From: CAZNOG01 sp964574635
GTDB taxonomy: Bacteria > Bacteroidota > Bacteroidia > Flavobacteriales_D > Cryomorphaceae
Length of the DNA: 64,000 nt
Reading direction: 5' to 3'
NCBI GenBank assembly: GCA_964574635.1
Contig: CAZNOG010000013.1
Location: 44,752-108,751, forward strand
In this document: positions 17,288-27,900 of the stretch, in pieces
Layout: each line of letters starts with the position of its first letter
Position numbering within the stretch: position 1 is the stretch's first letter
Translations under genes and position numbers: made by a program
The notes under the pieces: generated by a model
What the model was told of the DNA's origin: nothing
What the model saw: the letters and a program-made list of their open reading frames with translations, nothing else
The model's database searches: none

Positions 17288-17713
17288 ATTTTCTCGACGA
17301 ATGAAGAAAACTATTTTGTTGAGCACTCGCGACCGTCTTGACTTTCAAATGATTTCACCCCGAATTGAACGTGGCTTTACCAGGCGGCAACGGAAGGGTC
17401 AGATCGACGGCCCCCGAATTAATGCATTCTTAACCTTTCCGAAAAGTCCGCATCCGCGTTAATGAGTAACATTGCACCTCGAAACAGACGCGTGCGGACA
17501 TTACGCGAAGGAATAAATTAATGCGCTCACATTCAAAGGAAGAACAGACCGATTATTTCGTTCCCCGCTCTCGGATTTCTCATCAAATGCACCGTCACGC
17601 TCGGTTACTCACTCTTTTCCCGACAACACTCCCACTCCGGCGATTCGATCAATCGGAAGGGGACGTGATCCGTCAAAGACTTCGATTAAATCAACTTTCA
17701 ATCCTTTAGATTC
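17288..17713. other. Intergenic region upstream of the phosphate transporter
   Basis: About 425 bases between divergent genes. It contains AT-rich patches (TTAATGCATTCTTAACC near 17420, GTTAATGAGTAAC near 17460). A 62-codon open frame at 17521-17709 is preceded by AAGGA eight bases before its ATG and ends 4 bases before the transporter start, but its composition is not protein-like. I see no convincing promoter, riboswitch or terminator. Confidence 0.4.
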
Positions 17714-19291
17714 ATGGATACTTACCACATATTGGTAATTGCGCTGTTGGTATTGGCTGCGGCAGACGTCATGGTTGGCGTGAGCAACGACGCAGTCAAC
17801 TTCATGAATTCGGCGATCGGTTCCAAAGTGGCTCCGCTCTATGTCATTCTCATCATCGCGAGTTTAGGCGTCTTCTTGGGTGCAAGCATGAGCGACGGCA
17901 TGATGGAGATCGCGAGGAAAGGAATTTTCAACCCGGAGTATTTCACATTCCAGGATTTGATGGTCGTTTTCGTCGCGGTCATGATTTCGGATATTTTGCT
18001 GCTCGACTTCTTCAACACCTTGGGACTCCCCACGAGCACCACGGTTTCCATCGTTTTCGAATTGCTCGGAGCATCCCTCGCCGTCGGACTTCTCGCTCTG
18101 TACCACGACCCCACGAGGGCCGACAGCATTTGGGAGATGCTCAACGTCTCGAAGGCCACCCAGATCATTTTCGGAATTTTCGTCAGCATCGGTATCGCCT
18201 TCACCGTCGGCGCAATCGTTCAATGGTTCACGCGATTGTTGTTCACCTTCCGATTCGAAAAGAACCTCAAAACCTTCGGCGCACCCTTCGCCGCAGCTTC
18301 CATTGCGGTGATCGTGTACTTCGCCTTGGTGAAAGGCATGAAAGGAGCCGTGTTCCTTTCCACCGCGCAAGCGGACTACATCAACAACAACGCCCTGCTG
18401 ATCATTGCGTTTGCATTCGTAATTTCACTCATTCTGGTGATCATCATCCAGCGATTCTTCAATTACAATCCATTGAAGGTGGTCGTGCTCATGGGAACCT
18501 TCGCATTGGCCATGGCATTCGCAGGAAACGACCTCGTAAACTTCATCGGTGTGCCCATCGCAGCGTACGAAGCGTACGACGCATGGCAGGCATCGGGTGT
18601 TGGGCCGGGCGAGTTTCGCATGGAGATGCTGGCCGAAAAGGTCAAGACCAACCCCCTGTTTTTGTTCGCCTCGGGAGCCATCATGGTGGCCACGTTGTGG
18701 CTATCCGGCAAAGCATTCCGCGTGGTGGAAACGGAAGTCAATTTGGGTAGTCAAGCCAAGGTGAACGAGCGCTTCAAGCCCAACGCCTTGTCGAGGGGTA
18801 TCGTGCAAGCGGCCGACAAGTTGGGCAAGAAAATCGATTCCAAAATACCTCGTAAAACCAACGCGATCATCAATTGGCGGTTCCGAACCTTAATCGACGA
18901 CACGGAAGGGGCACCGGCTTTCGATTTGGTCCGCGCCAGCGTAAACCTCATGGTGGCGGCCATCCTGATTTCCTTCGCCACTTCACTGAAATTGCCGCTT
19001 TCCACCACCTACGTCACCTTCATGGTGGCCATGGGTACATCCATTGCCGACAGGGCGTGGGGTGCGGGCAGCGCCGTATACCGCGTGGCGGGCGTGCTGA
19101 AAGTAATCGGAGGTTGGTTCATGACGGCCTTGGTGGCGGCCACTTCCGCCGGAATCATCGCGACCATCATCTATTTCGGCGGAAACTACGTGTCGCTGGT
19201 ATTGTTTGCCGTTGCGGCGGTGGTGCTCATCCTTTCGAATAGACCGAGAAAAGGCAAGGGCAAAAACTCAGGCCGCAAAAAGTTCAAATAA
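17714..19291 (+). CDS. Inorganic phosphate transporter, PiT family
   Basis: 525-residue polytopic membrane protein that imports phosphate with a cation. The two inverted PiT signature regions are present: GVSNDAVNFMNSAIGSKVA (about residues 22-40) and AFAGNDLVNFIGVPIAAYE (about 260-278), each with the Asn-Asp pair. About ten to twelve hydrophobic segments are visible, with a hydrophilic loop (~345-390, RFKPNALSRGIVQAADKLGK) and a basic C-terminus (RPRKGKGKNSGRKKFK). PiT genes in many bacteria sit beside a PhoU-like DUF47 gene; none is here. The gene appears monocistronic and no PHO-box-like sequence could be recognised in the long upstream gap. Confidence 0.9.
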   Translation: MDTYHILVIALLVLAAADVMVGVSNDAVNFMNSAIGSKVAPLYVILIIASLGVFLGASMSDGMMEIARKGIFNPEYFTFQDLMVVFVAVMISDILLLDFFNTLGLPTSTTVSIVFELLGASLAVGLLALYHDPTRADSIWEMLNVSKATQIIFGIFVSIGIAFTVGAIVQWFTRLLFTFRFEKNLKTFGAPFAAASIAVIVYFALVKGMKGAVFLSTAQADYINNNALLIIAFAFVISLILVIIIQRFFNYNPLKVVVLMGTFALAMAFAGNDLVNFIGVPIAAYEAYDAWQASGVGPGEFRMEMLAEKVKTNPLFLFASGAIMVATLWLSGKAFRVVETEVNLGSQAKVNERFKPNALSRGIVQAADKLGKKIDSKIPRKTNAIINWRFRTLIDDTEGAPAFDLVRASVNLMVAAILISFATSLKLPLSTTYVTFMVAMGTSIADRAWGAGSAVYRVAGVLKVIGGWFMTALVAATSAGIIATIIYFGGNYVSLVLFAVAAVVLILSNRPRKGKGKNSGRKKFK

Positions 19292-19368
19292 ACCGGCACA
19301 ACGAATTCGTCACGCCCCGTACCGACGTAGGCAAAACCGCAAATCTCACCTTCGGCGAGTGGCCCGCA

Positions 19369-20166
19369 TCAATTGGGTTTGTAGTACTTCAGCGCTTCGT
19401 CCATGTACGCATTCAGATCGGATATGCGCGTCTCGTCGCTGGGATGCGTGCTGAGAAACTCAGGGGGTTTGGCACCGCCTTGTGCCGACATGCGTGACCA
19501 GAATTTGGGAGCTTCACGGGGATCGTATCCAGCCATGGCCATAAAGACCAACCCCAATTTATCGGCTTCCGATTCGTGTTTGCGAGAAAACGCCAACGTG
19601 CCCAAGCCCGCGGCGATGCCATAAGAACGCATCAAGAGTTCACGCGTCAAATCGGGCTTTTCCGAAATCAGTACGCCCAGTGTCGCGCCCGCCGCCTCGA
19701 GCCCCATGGCTTCGCTCATGCGCTCGTTGCCGTGCCTCGCCACCGCGTGTGCGATTTCGTGGCCCATGACCACCGCCAATCCATTGTCGTCTTGACATAT
19801 CGGCAAAATGCCGGTGTAAAACACCACGCGGCCGCCAGGCATACACCACGCGTTGACCAAGTCGTTTTTGACCGTATTGAACTGCCAATCGAATTCCTGC
19901 AAACGCTTCTTATGTCCGTTTTCACTGAGGTATTGCTCCACCGCTTTGGAGATTTTCGTGCCGACTTCCCTCACGCGCCGCGCGTCGGGATGCGAAGCGG
20001 GCAATACGTCGTTTTGCCTAAGAAATTCGGTGTACGACGTGTCGGTCATGGCGATGAGTTCCGACTCGGGAAGGAGGTTCAATTGTTTTCGTCCTGTGAG
20101 CGGCACCGTTTGGCACCCGATGAAAAACAACCCCAAAAGGATAAATCCGAGAATTCGATTGCGCAT
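19369..20166 (-). CDS. M48 family metallopeptidase lipoprotein (LoiP/YcaL-like)
   Basis: 265-residue predicted periplasmic or outer-membrane zinc protease. The signal (RILGFILLGLFFIGC) ends in a lipobox with Cys at about residue 18. The zinc site HEIAH is intact in VVMGHEIAHAVARHGNERMS (~135) and the third ligand lies in RKHESEADKLGLVFMAMAGYDP (~200-220), with the C-terminal FLSTHPSDETRISDL typical of the Oma1/LoiP subfamily. Such proteases degrade misfolded envelope proteins. AGGAAATC lies before the ATG. The clpS start is upstream on the same strand with only a 36-base gap, so the two quality-control genes probably form an operon although they act in different compartments. Confidence 0.92.
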   Translation of the reverse strand: MRNRILGFILLGLFFIGCQTVPLTGRKQLNLLPESELIAMTDTSYTEFLRQNDVLPASHPDARRVREVGTKISKAVEQYLSENGHKKRLQEFDWQFNTVKNDLVNAWCMPGGRVVFYTGILPICQDDNGLAVVMGHEIAHAVARHGNERMSEAMGLEAAGATLGVLISEKPDLTRELLMRSYGIAAGLGTLAFSRKHESEADKLGLVFMAMAGYDPREAPKFWSRMSAQGGAKPPEFLSTHPSDETRISDLNAYMDEALKYYKPN

Positions 20167-20202
20167 GATGTTTTTATTGATTTCCTAAAATGACCCTCGC
20201 GG

Positions 20203-20490
20203 TCAACTCACCTCAGCCGTAAGTCCGCGATCCGTCAGGGCGGTGCGCATGGAGCGCAAAATTTCCCTGTCTCCTTTTTTCACCGAGCACTTGCCATTGA
20301 AATGCACGATGAAAGCGCACTGCTCCGCTTGAACGGCTTCGTGCTTGCACACCTTCACCAGACTCTCGATCACGAAATCAAACGTGTTGAAATCATCGTT
20401 GTAGAGAATCAATTCATGATCCCGTCCGGTCAGGGTTTTCTCCTCATCCTTAATCGCTTCTTCCACGTCCGGAGCCATATGAGCTGTCAT
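20203..20490 (-). CDS. clpS: ATP-dependent Clp protease adaptor ClpS
   Basis: ClpS binds proteins with N-degron residues and hands them to ClpA/ClpC with ClpP. From ATG 20490 the protein is 95 residues. The conserved core is intact: ELILYNDDFNTFDFVIESL (the Asp-Asp pair that grips the substrate amino group), then AFIVHFNGKCSVKKGD with the substrate-contacting His, and LTDRGLTAEVS at the end. Longer frames to 20529 would start within the promoter (TATCTTTG at 20525-20518), so the start at 20490 is preferred, although no strong Shine-Dalgarno precedes it. It is followed by the M48 protease gene after 36 bases. Confidence 0.9.
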   Translation of the reverse strand: MTAHMAPDVEEAIKDEEKTLTGRDHELILYNDDFNTFDFVIESLVKVCKHEAVQAEQCAFIVHFNGKCSVKKGDREILRSMRTALTDRGLTAEVS

Positions 20491-20517
20491 TCGTACTGAA
20501 TTTTGGTGATTACCAAA

Positions 20518-20549
20518 CAAAGATAACACTCCAATGGTTCAGCCTCCAA
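20518..20549 (-). promoter_or_regulatory. Promoter of clpS
   Basis: On the minus strand TTG (20549-20547), a 21-base spacer, then TATCTTTG (20525-20518), an exact match to TAnnTTTG. The predicted transcript start lies about 20 bases before the clpS ATG. Confidence 0.5.
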
Positions 20550-20579
20550 GAATTCGATGGTTGTTCACGCCGACCCCGT

Positions 20580-21860
20580 TTACTTCGGCGACTTCAGCAA
20601 CTCCACCAAACGATCCGTCATCTTTTGACGGGAAAATGACGCCGTGACGGAGGGGGAGGCATCCAAAACGAACTCGCCGCGGTGCACTTTCCGCAAAAAG
20701 TCTGCGATGCCTTCCGTCTGAAGTCGGGTGAAAGACCGGCCGGCGCGGGCTTCTTCGATCACCTGCGCCGGATCGCCGTCGGCGGGGCCGATGTTCAGAA
20801 TGGGCCGCCGGGCACCGATGTACTCGAAGAGCTTGCCCGAGGTGCCGGGGGGAACGTTTTCCAAATCGGGTGTAATGTGCAGCAACACGTCCGCACAGCG
20901 CAACATTCGGATGGATTCGGCGTGGCTCACGTAGCCGCGAAAATCGATTCGATCGGTGATTCCCAATGCCTCAACGTGCTCCCAAAAGGAGGGGGAAAGC
21001 ATGCCCGCGATGGAGAATTTCCAAGGGATGTCCAGCGTGGTCATCGCCTGCAAAACAGGAAACACGTTGTAGGAATCGGCCATCGTGCCGGTATATGCAA
21101 TCTCCAAGAAGTCTTTTTCCGGACAAGAGACCTCACCCACAAAATCCCTCTCATCAAACCCGTTCATCACGAGGTGCACTTTGGAAGTTTCGGAAGGTGG
21201 CAACTTGGCGCTGAACAACTCCAGGTTGGAATTGCACACCGCGAGCACCTCGTCGGCCGATTCCAGAACCCGCTGTTCGTACTTCCTGTCGAGGCGCTTG
21301 GCGGGCAGGGAGTGCAGAAAGTCATCGTAGTAGTAAATGTCGGTCCACGGATCCCGAAAATCGGCGATCCACCGCACATCGTGTCTCGCCTTGAGTTTCA
21401 GGCCCACCAAATGCGTGCTGTGGGGCGGGCCGGTGGTGATCACCGTACGGATATCCCCGGCGCGGATCAATTCGTCGGCTTTTCGGAAGGCGTGTGAGTT
21501 CCAGCCCCGTCGTGCGTCGGGAATGAAGAAATTTCCGCGAATCCATCGACTGATTTTGGACCGGACCGTGGCTTTGTCCACGTTTGCGAATCCCCCGTAC
21601 GGAAGGCTCCCACCGCCCATCGACTTTTTGTAAATGCTGAGGGGTTCGAAGCTGTCCGTGCGATGCACCTCCACCTCGTCGGGCACCTCGGCATGGAAGC
21701 TTTCGTCTCTTACCGGATAATTCGCCTTTTCGGGATCCACCGTTACCACCACGGGGCGGTAACCGCGCTCGACGAGGTAATGCGACATTTTCAGCCATCG
21801 CTGAACGCCCGCACCTCCCGACGGAGGCCAATAATAGGTCAAAAGCAAAACCTTATCCAT
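20580..21860 (-). CDS. Glycosyltransferase, GT4-like two-domain
   Basis: 426-residue cytoplasmic, GT-B-fold sugar transferase. The N-terminal domain opens with the acceptor-loop motif LLLTYYWPPSGGAGVQRWLK, common in GT4-like Bacteroidota enzymes; the C-terminal domain has IAYTGTMADSYNVFPVLQAM, IDFRGYVSHAESIRML and the donor-binding segment PPGTSGKLFEYIGARRPIL. ATG 21860 is preferred over TTG 21869. A perfect -7 element (TACTTTTG, 21874-21867) ends only 6 bases before this ATG, so transcription may start at or very near the start codon. It stands apart from the main polysaccharide region by 14 kb. The sugar donor and acceptor are not predictable. A 16/19 match to the dispersed element lies inside at 21130-21148. 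Confidence 0.88.
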   Translation of the reverse strand: MDKVLLLTYYWPPSGGAGVQRWLKMSHYLVERGYRPVVVTVDPEKANYPVRDESFHAEVPDEVEVHRTDSFEPLSIYKKSMGGGSLPYGGFANVDKATVRSKISRWIRGNFFIPDARRGWNSHAFRKADELIRAGDIRTVITTGPPHSTHLVGLKLKARHDVRWIADFRDPWTDIYYYDDFLHSLPAKRLDRKYEQRVLESADEVLAVCNSNLELFSAKLPPSETSKVHLVMNGFDERDFVGEVSCPEKDFLEIAYTGTMADSYNVFPVLQAMTTLDIPWKFSIAGMLSPSFWEHVEALGITDRIDFRGYVSHAESIRMLRCADVLLHITPDLENVPPGTSGKLFEYIGARRPILNIGPADGDPAQVIEEARAGRSFTRLQTEGIADFLRKVHRGEFVLDASPSVTASFSRQKMTDRLVELLKSPK

Positions 21861-21935
21861 GCGTGGCAAAAGTAGACAGAACGCCGAAATCCCGAGCGGG
21901 CGGGAATCTTCGGAAATGACGAGGAAATGAGGGGG

Positions 21936-24900
21936 TCAGTCGGAGATGATTTCCTTGATATCCCCGTCGACTATGCGACCTATCACGGCCGTGGTCACTC
22001 CGGCTCGGCGGCTAATCTCTAAAATTTGCAGGGCATCTTGGCGGCTGGGGAGTTCGGAGGTGACGTAAATGGCCCCGCCGCCCGGTCCTTCGATGCGACG
22101 GATGTCCAATTCGGGACGCTCGAGGAAGAGGTTGGCCAATTCCTGAGGAACGTCGGTGGTGAACCGACCCATGATTACGATGAATCCACCTTCTTCTGAA
22201 GGTCCGTCGCTTGCCTCATCCACCGTCGGAGCGGGCTGTGCTTCGGGCCGGGCGCCCACCAAGTTTTCGGACAGAATCGAGGGGCCTTCGTTTTCCAATA
22301 CGGCCATGGCCGAATCAATGGGGATGCGCGCACCGTTGAGATACGCGGTGATGAAAGCGTCGGCCACTCCTTTCTCCCTGGCTTCGAGTTTTTTGGGCGT
22401 GGCCGCTTCAATGGAAGGATAACGGCCCGTGGTGTAGCGGATCAGCCCGCCGGAAGTCAATTCCGTATTCAGATTATCGAGATTGTACAATTGCTCGAGT
22501 TTCACGGGTTTGGAATACACGCCGACCTGAACCGTGAAGAACAATCCGGGCGTGGCTTCCACCTGGATCGCCTCGGCGGCTTCGGGATCGTTGTAGTAAT
22601 CCGGCGGTGCGTTTTCTGAGGCATTCGAAGTCGGGGTACTTTCGGCGACAGGCGCGATGGAATTGCCCGGTGCGGCCGTGTTGGCCTCTTCCCGCGAGGC
22701 TTGTGCCAGCAGCTCACGCGCTTCGGGCTCAGTAAGTCTTTGTCCGTCGAGGAAGGCCACGACGAAGGCGTCGGAATAGCCTTTTTCCCTGATCTTGTCG
22801 CGCGCAGCGGCGGCTTGGGCGTACAATTTGAACAGTCCCGCGCGGTAACGCGTAATGCCGTCGCCCAAATCCATGCCCATGATGGGTGCGAACTCACCGA
22901 AAAGATCCTGGGGTATGGCGTTTCGATACGCTCCCACCTGCACTTGGAAAATCAACCCTTCGGGCATTTCCGGATCCAATGGAATGGGGTTCTCATTCGA
23001 ATACACTTGGTCGCGCCCCGTGGCTACGAACATCGTTTCCGTCACGTCGGAGAAGTCGTCCTTCTCGGCGATGATATCCACGATTCCCAGCCAGTTTCCA
23101 CCCGTTTGCTCGTAGAGGTCCTTGGGGATAAAATCGGTGGCGTTCGCAGCGGGTAGAACTTCTTCGTATACCTCTTCCTCAGCTTCGGTGGGAGAAGTGG
23201 TTTCGGGCACGGAGTTATCCGCGGGGGGAACTTCCGCAACGAGGGTTACTTCTTCAGAGGGAGGCGCGGTATCCGCGACGACTTCGGTGGTCGTCGGCGC
23301 CACGGCGAGGGGTTGTGACGCGGTGGCCACCGGTGCGGTCGGGACTTCGGGTGCTCCACCCACGATCCACTCGTTGGCATTTCGCGCCAAGTGCTCCGAC
23401 TCATCTTGTGAAACCACCGCGTACGATCGTCCACCCTTCAGGTCATCCAAGGCTTTTCTCTGCGAATGGGTGAGTTCGAGAGCGGCCAGAGCGAGTTCTT
23501 CCTCGCTCCTTCGTCGCTCCTCGCGCAGCAATTCCGCCCGCGAAGCTGCGATGGCGGATTTTTGCAACAATTCTTCGGTTTCCGATCGCAGGTCGGCGAT
23601 GCGGCGCTCCGTCTCCTTTCGCTCGGCCTCTACCGTCACGGAAGGCAACGATCGCTCCAGCCTCTCGACTTCCGAAGCATTCTCCCGCGCCATGCGCAAC
23701 CAGTCTTCGGACAGATCGGCGGTTTGCCACTCCAAGGCTTTCAGGCTGTCGGCCCGGATGGAAGAGGTGATGTACGCGTACTGGAGGGGCGTTTCGGAGA
23801 GCAGTGCAATCCCCGTTTCGTCCACGTGCGACTTGGTCATCAGCAAGGCTTTGGAAGCCTCCTCATTGCCCTCGTCGGCAAATTCCAGGTCGATGTCCAA
23901 AGCGGGTTCTTCCGCGATTAATTCCGTTCGTCTTTCTACGGTCAATTCCTCTCCCACGGCCACGTGGATGGGATTCAAATAGGCTTTTTCCGGCAAGGGT
24001 TCGTAGGTGGTTGAATCATTCACCATGGCCCAAATCGAGGGGTGGCCGACAGTGGCCAACGTGCCCTCGGAACCGCTGACTTTCATCGCCAGGGCTTCCC
24101 TTCGCCGCATTTCGTGCAGCTCGGCCGATTTCTCCCTCAGTTGTTCGTTCAGGGCCGACAATTCTTCGATGCGTCGCATCTCCCTGGCCAACAAATCCTT
24201 CCTCTCCTCGGCAGTCAGTGCATCGACATCCACCGCAGAAGTATTTTCCGATTCCGTCAGGCGTTCGCCGATGGATTCAACGGTCAAGCTTTCATCGCCG
24301 ACTACAATCGCCTCTTGGGGTTGTGCCGACGAAAGGTCCTCCAACAGCCGGCGGTTCTCACTTTCGTAATACGCTCTCTCTTCGGCATTGGAAGCCACCA
24401 ATCCCTTCAGTATGTCCTCATTGATCGCCTGCAATTTCCGGTTGTTGTCCGCCAAAACGATCACGAGGGAATCCCGCTCGGGGCCCTCGGCGGTTGCCAG
24501 TTGCAACCTTTGGGCCTCGATTTCACCGGAGAGTTCTTCGGCGGTTTCGACGCGCTCCTCGAGTTCTCCGCGCCGTATGTTTGCGTTCAGTGAGCGGTAG
24601 TGGATAGTGCCCAAGTCGATTCCATCGGCGACATCCACCTCCATGAGGGCTTCTTGCAGGTCGTCGGCATCGATCTCTTCGGTGCCTTCCATTTCCATGT
24701 CTTCTTGCGCTTCCACCATCGCGACCTCAGGTTCTTCCTGCTGTTCCGACGCCGTGTCGCTCCTGTTTTCGAGTGCGCTCACCAATTCGAGGGATTCCTT
24801 TTCATTTCGGTACAAGTCGGCCAATTGCCGCTGGTCGGCCGCCACGGCATCCAAGTCGTTGATGAGGATTTGCAAAGAATCCCTGTTCACCTTCAGCGTC

Positions 24901-27900
24901 GGATCGTCGAGCATATCCACCAACCTCTCCACTTCGAGGTCAATGACATCGGCGGTTCTGAGGCTCAGTGCCGTCAGGGAATCGAGTCGTACATCCGGCT
25001 CCAAACCCCGGGATTCGATGTCGTCCACCCTCTCCCGGTACTCCGCTTTGAGGTGGTGTACCGGTCGGGTTTCCGGTCCGGCGGCGGACAAGTCGGCACT
25101 TAGCGAAGGTGCTTCGGCCATTTCGTCTTCATCGTTCGCGGTACCCTCGGAATTTTCCGTAAGCGCGGCAACGTCTGCGGGTGCATCGGAAGAAGCCGCG
25201 TTGAGGGCGGCGGCGTCGCGCTGCAGTTCCGTCACCACTTCAAAACGCTCGCTCAGCAAATCCTGGTATCGGGCCAACAGGCGCTCGTCGGGTTCGTCGG
25301 TACTCTCCACGCCAAGTTTGTACAGGTCTATATCCGCCGCGAGTTCATCCAAAAGCAGACGGTTGAGTTTCATGCGTTCCACCGTGCGGGCCAAAGAGTC
25401 GGTGATTGCGCCGATCCGCGCCTGCTCTTCCTCGTAGTCGGGATAGACCACGGATCGGGAAAACGGAAGAGCCAAATCCGCTTCCATATCGGGACTGAGT
25501 TCACCCGAAGCGCGCATTTGCACGGCATCGTCGTTTTCGGCAATCTCGTCTTCACCGTGGATCAATTCGGCGTAATCACGGGCTTCGGGAGTTCGTGGAC
25601 GGTACGCGAGCGCGCCTTCGAGAACTTCCTGATCTTGTCGGATGCCCAGCGCGAGGATGCGACGCAATTCGAGCAGCCTTTCGCGGGGAATTTCATTTTG
25701 GGCGTCGTCTTCCAACCAGCCATCCAGATCTTCGATCAGCGATTCGGCCAGGCGGATTCTTTGTCGGGCTATTTCGGGATGGCTCAAACCGGACAGTTCC
25801 ACCGCGGCGAGTTCGGCCAAATAATCCCGGTCGATTTCCCGCAGGTCTCGCATGACGCGAACGTCTTCCGCGATTTCGGGAATTTTCATTTCGAGTCTCG
25901 CCACCAGCGATGCATCCAGAGTGTCTACGTCTTCAAATGCGGTTTGCAGGCGCTGCGCATGTGCGTATTCGAGCTCGCGCTCCCACTGTGCGATGCGCTC
26001 TTCTCCCTCTTCGATTTCACGAAGTCGGTCGGATTTAAGCGCCGCGTATTGCCGCAATTGTTCCCGTACTTGTTCCGTGTCGCCTTCACCGCCCGATTGC
26101 AGTTCGGCCTCGGACTCTTCGATAATCGCGACCCAATCTTTGGCGGCGTTGACTTTCTCCCTTTCGAGTCGGATTTTTTCCTCCGTGCCTATGGATGGAT
26201 CGTCGTAAGTGGAATCTTCCTGTACGTCCTCTGCGTCTACCACCGGTTGTGTCGGGTAATCAGCCACCTCCTGCGGTGCCTCGACCGCATCGGCTTCGTT
26301 TTCCGAAGATTGCGATTCAACGTGGTTTTCCGCCTCTTGCCCGGAATCGTCGAGGTCAGTCTCACCCACGAAAACCACCTCCTCCCCCGCTTCGTCCGCA
26401 GCTTCATCGCCCGTGGAGAGTTCATCTTCGGGCACCCCTGCAATCGCCGGTTCCGAAGCATTCGCTGCGGTATCCGTCGTCGGCTCGGTGGTTTCGACAC
26501 CGGCGGGTGGCGCAGTTTCAACCACTTGATTTCCCGCCTCGTGGACCGTGGGTTCCGCCACCGCCACCTCATCCGTCGTTTCCACCGATTCTTCCGGGGT
26601 TTGGGCGGTGTGGGTTTTTGTGGGTGTGGCTTCTACTCCGGCGTAATACTTACGGAATTCCAATGCCATCGCATCTCCGAATTCATCGGTGGCGGCGTCG
26701 GGATTGGCCTCCATGTATGCGGCGACCATGGCGTCATCGATGTCGACCTCATCGAGTCCGACTTCGATCTCCTCTTGGGCGGTTTGTGTCCACACGGGAT
26801 TGTCCTCGGAGGTCACGGCCGCATTTTCCGTTTGGGTAAACTCGGCCAGCATCTCGTAGCGGATGTGTTCGTCATCGGCGACGCGCATCAATTCCTCGGC
26901 TTGAGCAAAGGCATTTTCGGTTCGCCGTTGGGCGGATTGCACCTCATCGGTGAGGCGTTCGATCTCCTCATCGAGACGTGTGATCTCGGCTCCTTTGGCA
27001 TTCTCCCTTCTGCGCTTGGCGTTTTGCAGCGCTTCGGTTTGCTTGTTAGCCGTCGCGCGCATGGACGAGGCCCTGTCCATAGCACTTCTTGCAAGATTCG
27101 CGGCTTCCAGACTTTCTTCCCGCAGTGTTCTCACCGGTTCGAATCGATCGGCGTTGGGGTCGAGATTTTCCCTGTAGGCCCTCTCCTCTTTCATCGCCTC
27201 CAACACCGTGTCGTAATCTCCCGACGCGACGGAAGTGCGAAGATTCTCCGTGCGCGATTTTCTTTCCGTCAATTGGCCGTCCACCTCTGCTTTTCGCGCT
27301 TCGAGAAGCCCCTTGAGCGCCTCGGCGTTCCGAGATTCTTTCAGTGCGATGTTGGCGCGGTGGCGGGCCACCCCGGCGTTGAACATGTCGGCGTGAGGAT
27401 CGCCGGACTCTCCCGCCCGCGCCCTGCGCGTAAGTTCGTCGGCTCTGGCCAACAAATCCCGCGCATCCTGCAGTCTGGTGGCGCTTTTCTCAGCCGCTTT
27501 GTCGATGAGTTCCTCGAGTTGTGCAATGCGGTTCTCCAACAGCTCTTCCCGCTCCTCGGCTTGTTGAATAATCAGTTCGTTGCTCATGCCCGCGCCGAAC
27601 CCGGCGTCGTTGTACGCGCGATCGGGGTTGCTGCCCGCATCCGCAATCGGTGCCGACTCCGTTGTGGACTCGGTTCGGTTGAAGTTGACGTCCAGTTGGG
27701 CTTTCTGACGGAGGAGTTCTTGGGCCAAAGCGGCGATGTCGCCGTCGAAGGTCTTGTCGAAGCGGTTGTTTATGGAAAGCTTTTCAATGCCGCCCGAAGA
27801 GGTGAGCTCCATCTCCTGCAAGTAGGCGTTGACGCCGGTGCTTAGGGGGATATCGACGATTCCCACGTGAACGCGATCGCTGCCGCTCACCTCCACCGAG

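Noticed and set aside
17521..17709. 62-codon frame with a good AAGGA site upstream of the phosphate transporter
   Set aside because: His/Arg/Leu-rich without predicted structure, and it lies within an untranslated-looking leader; a leader peptide cannot be excluded but is not supported.
25518..27845. 775-codon open frame on the plus strand opposite the giant gene
   Set aside because: It is Phe/Arg/Gly-rich and lacks domains, which is what antisense of a Glu/Ala-rich G+C-rich gene produces; the minus-strand frame has a signal peptide and recognised domains.
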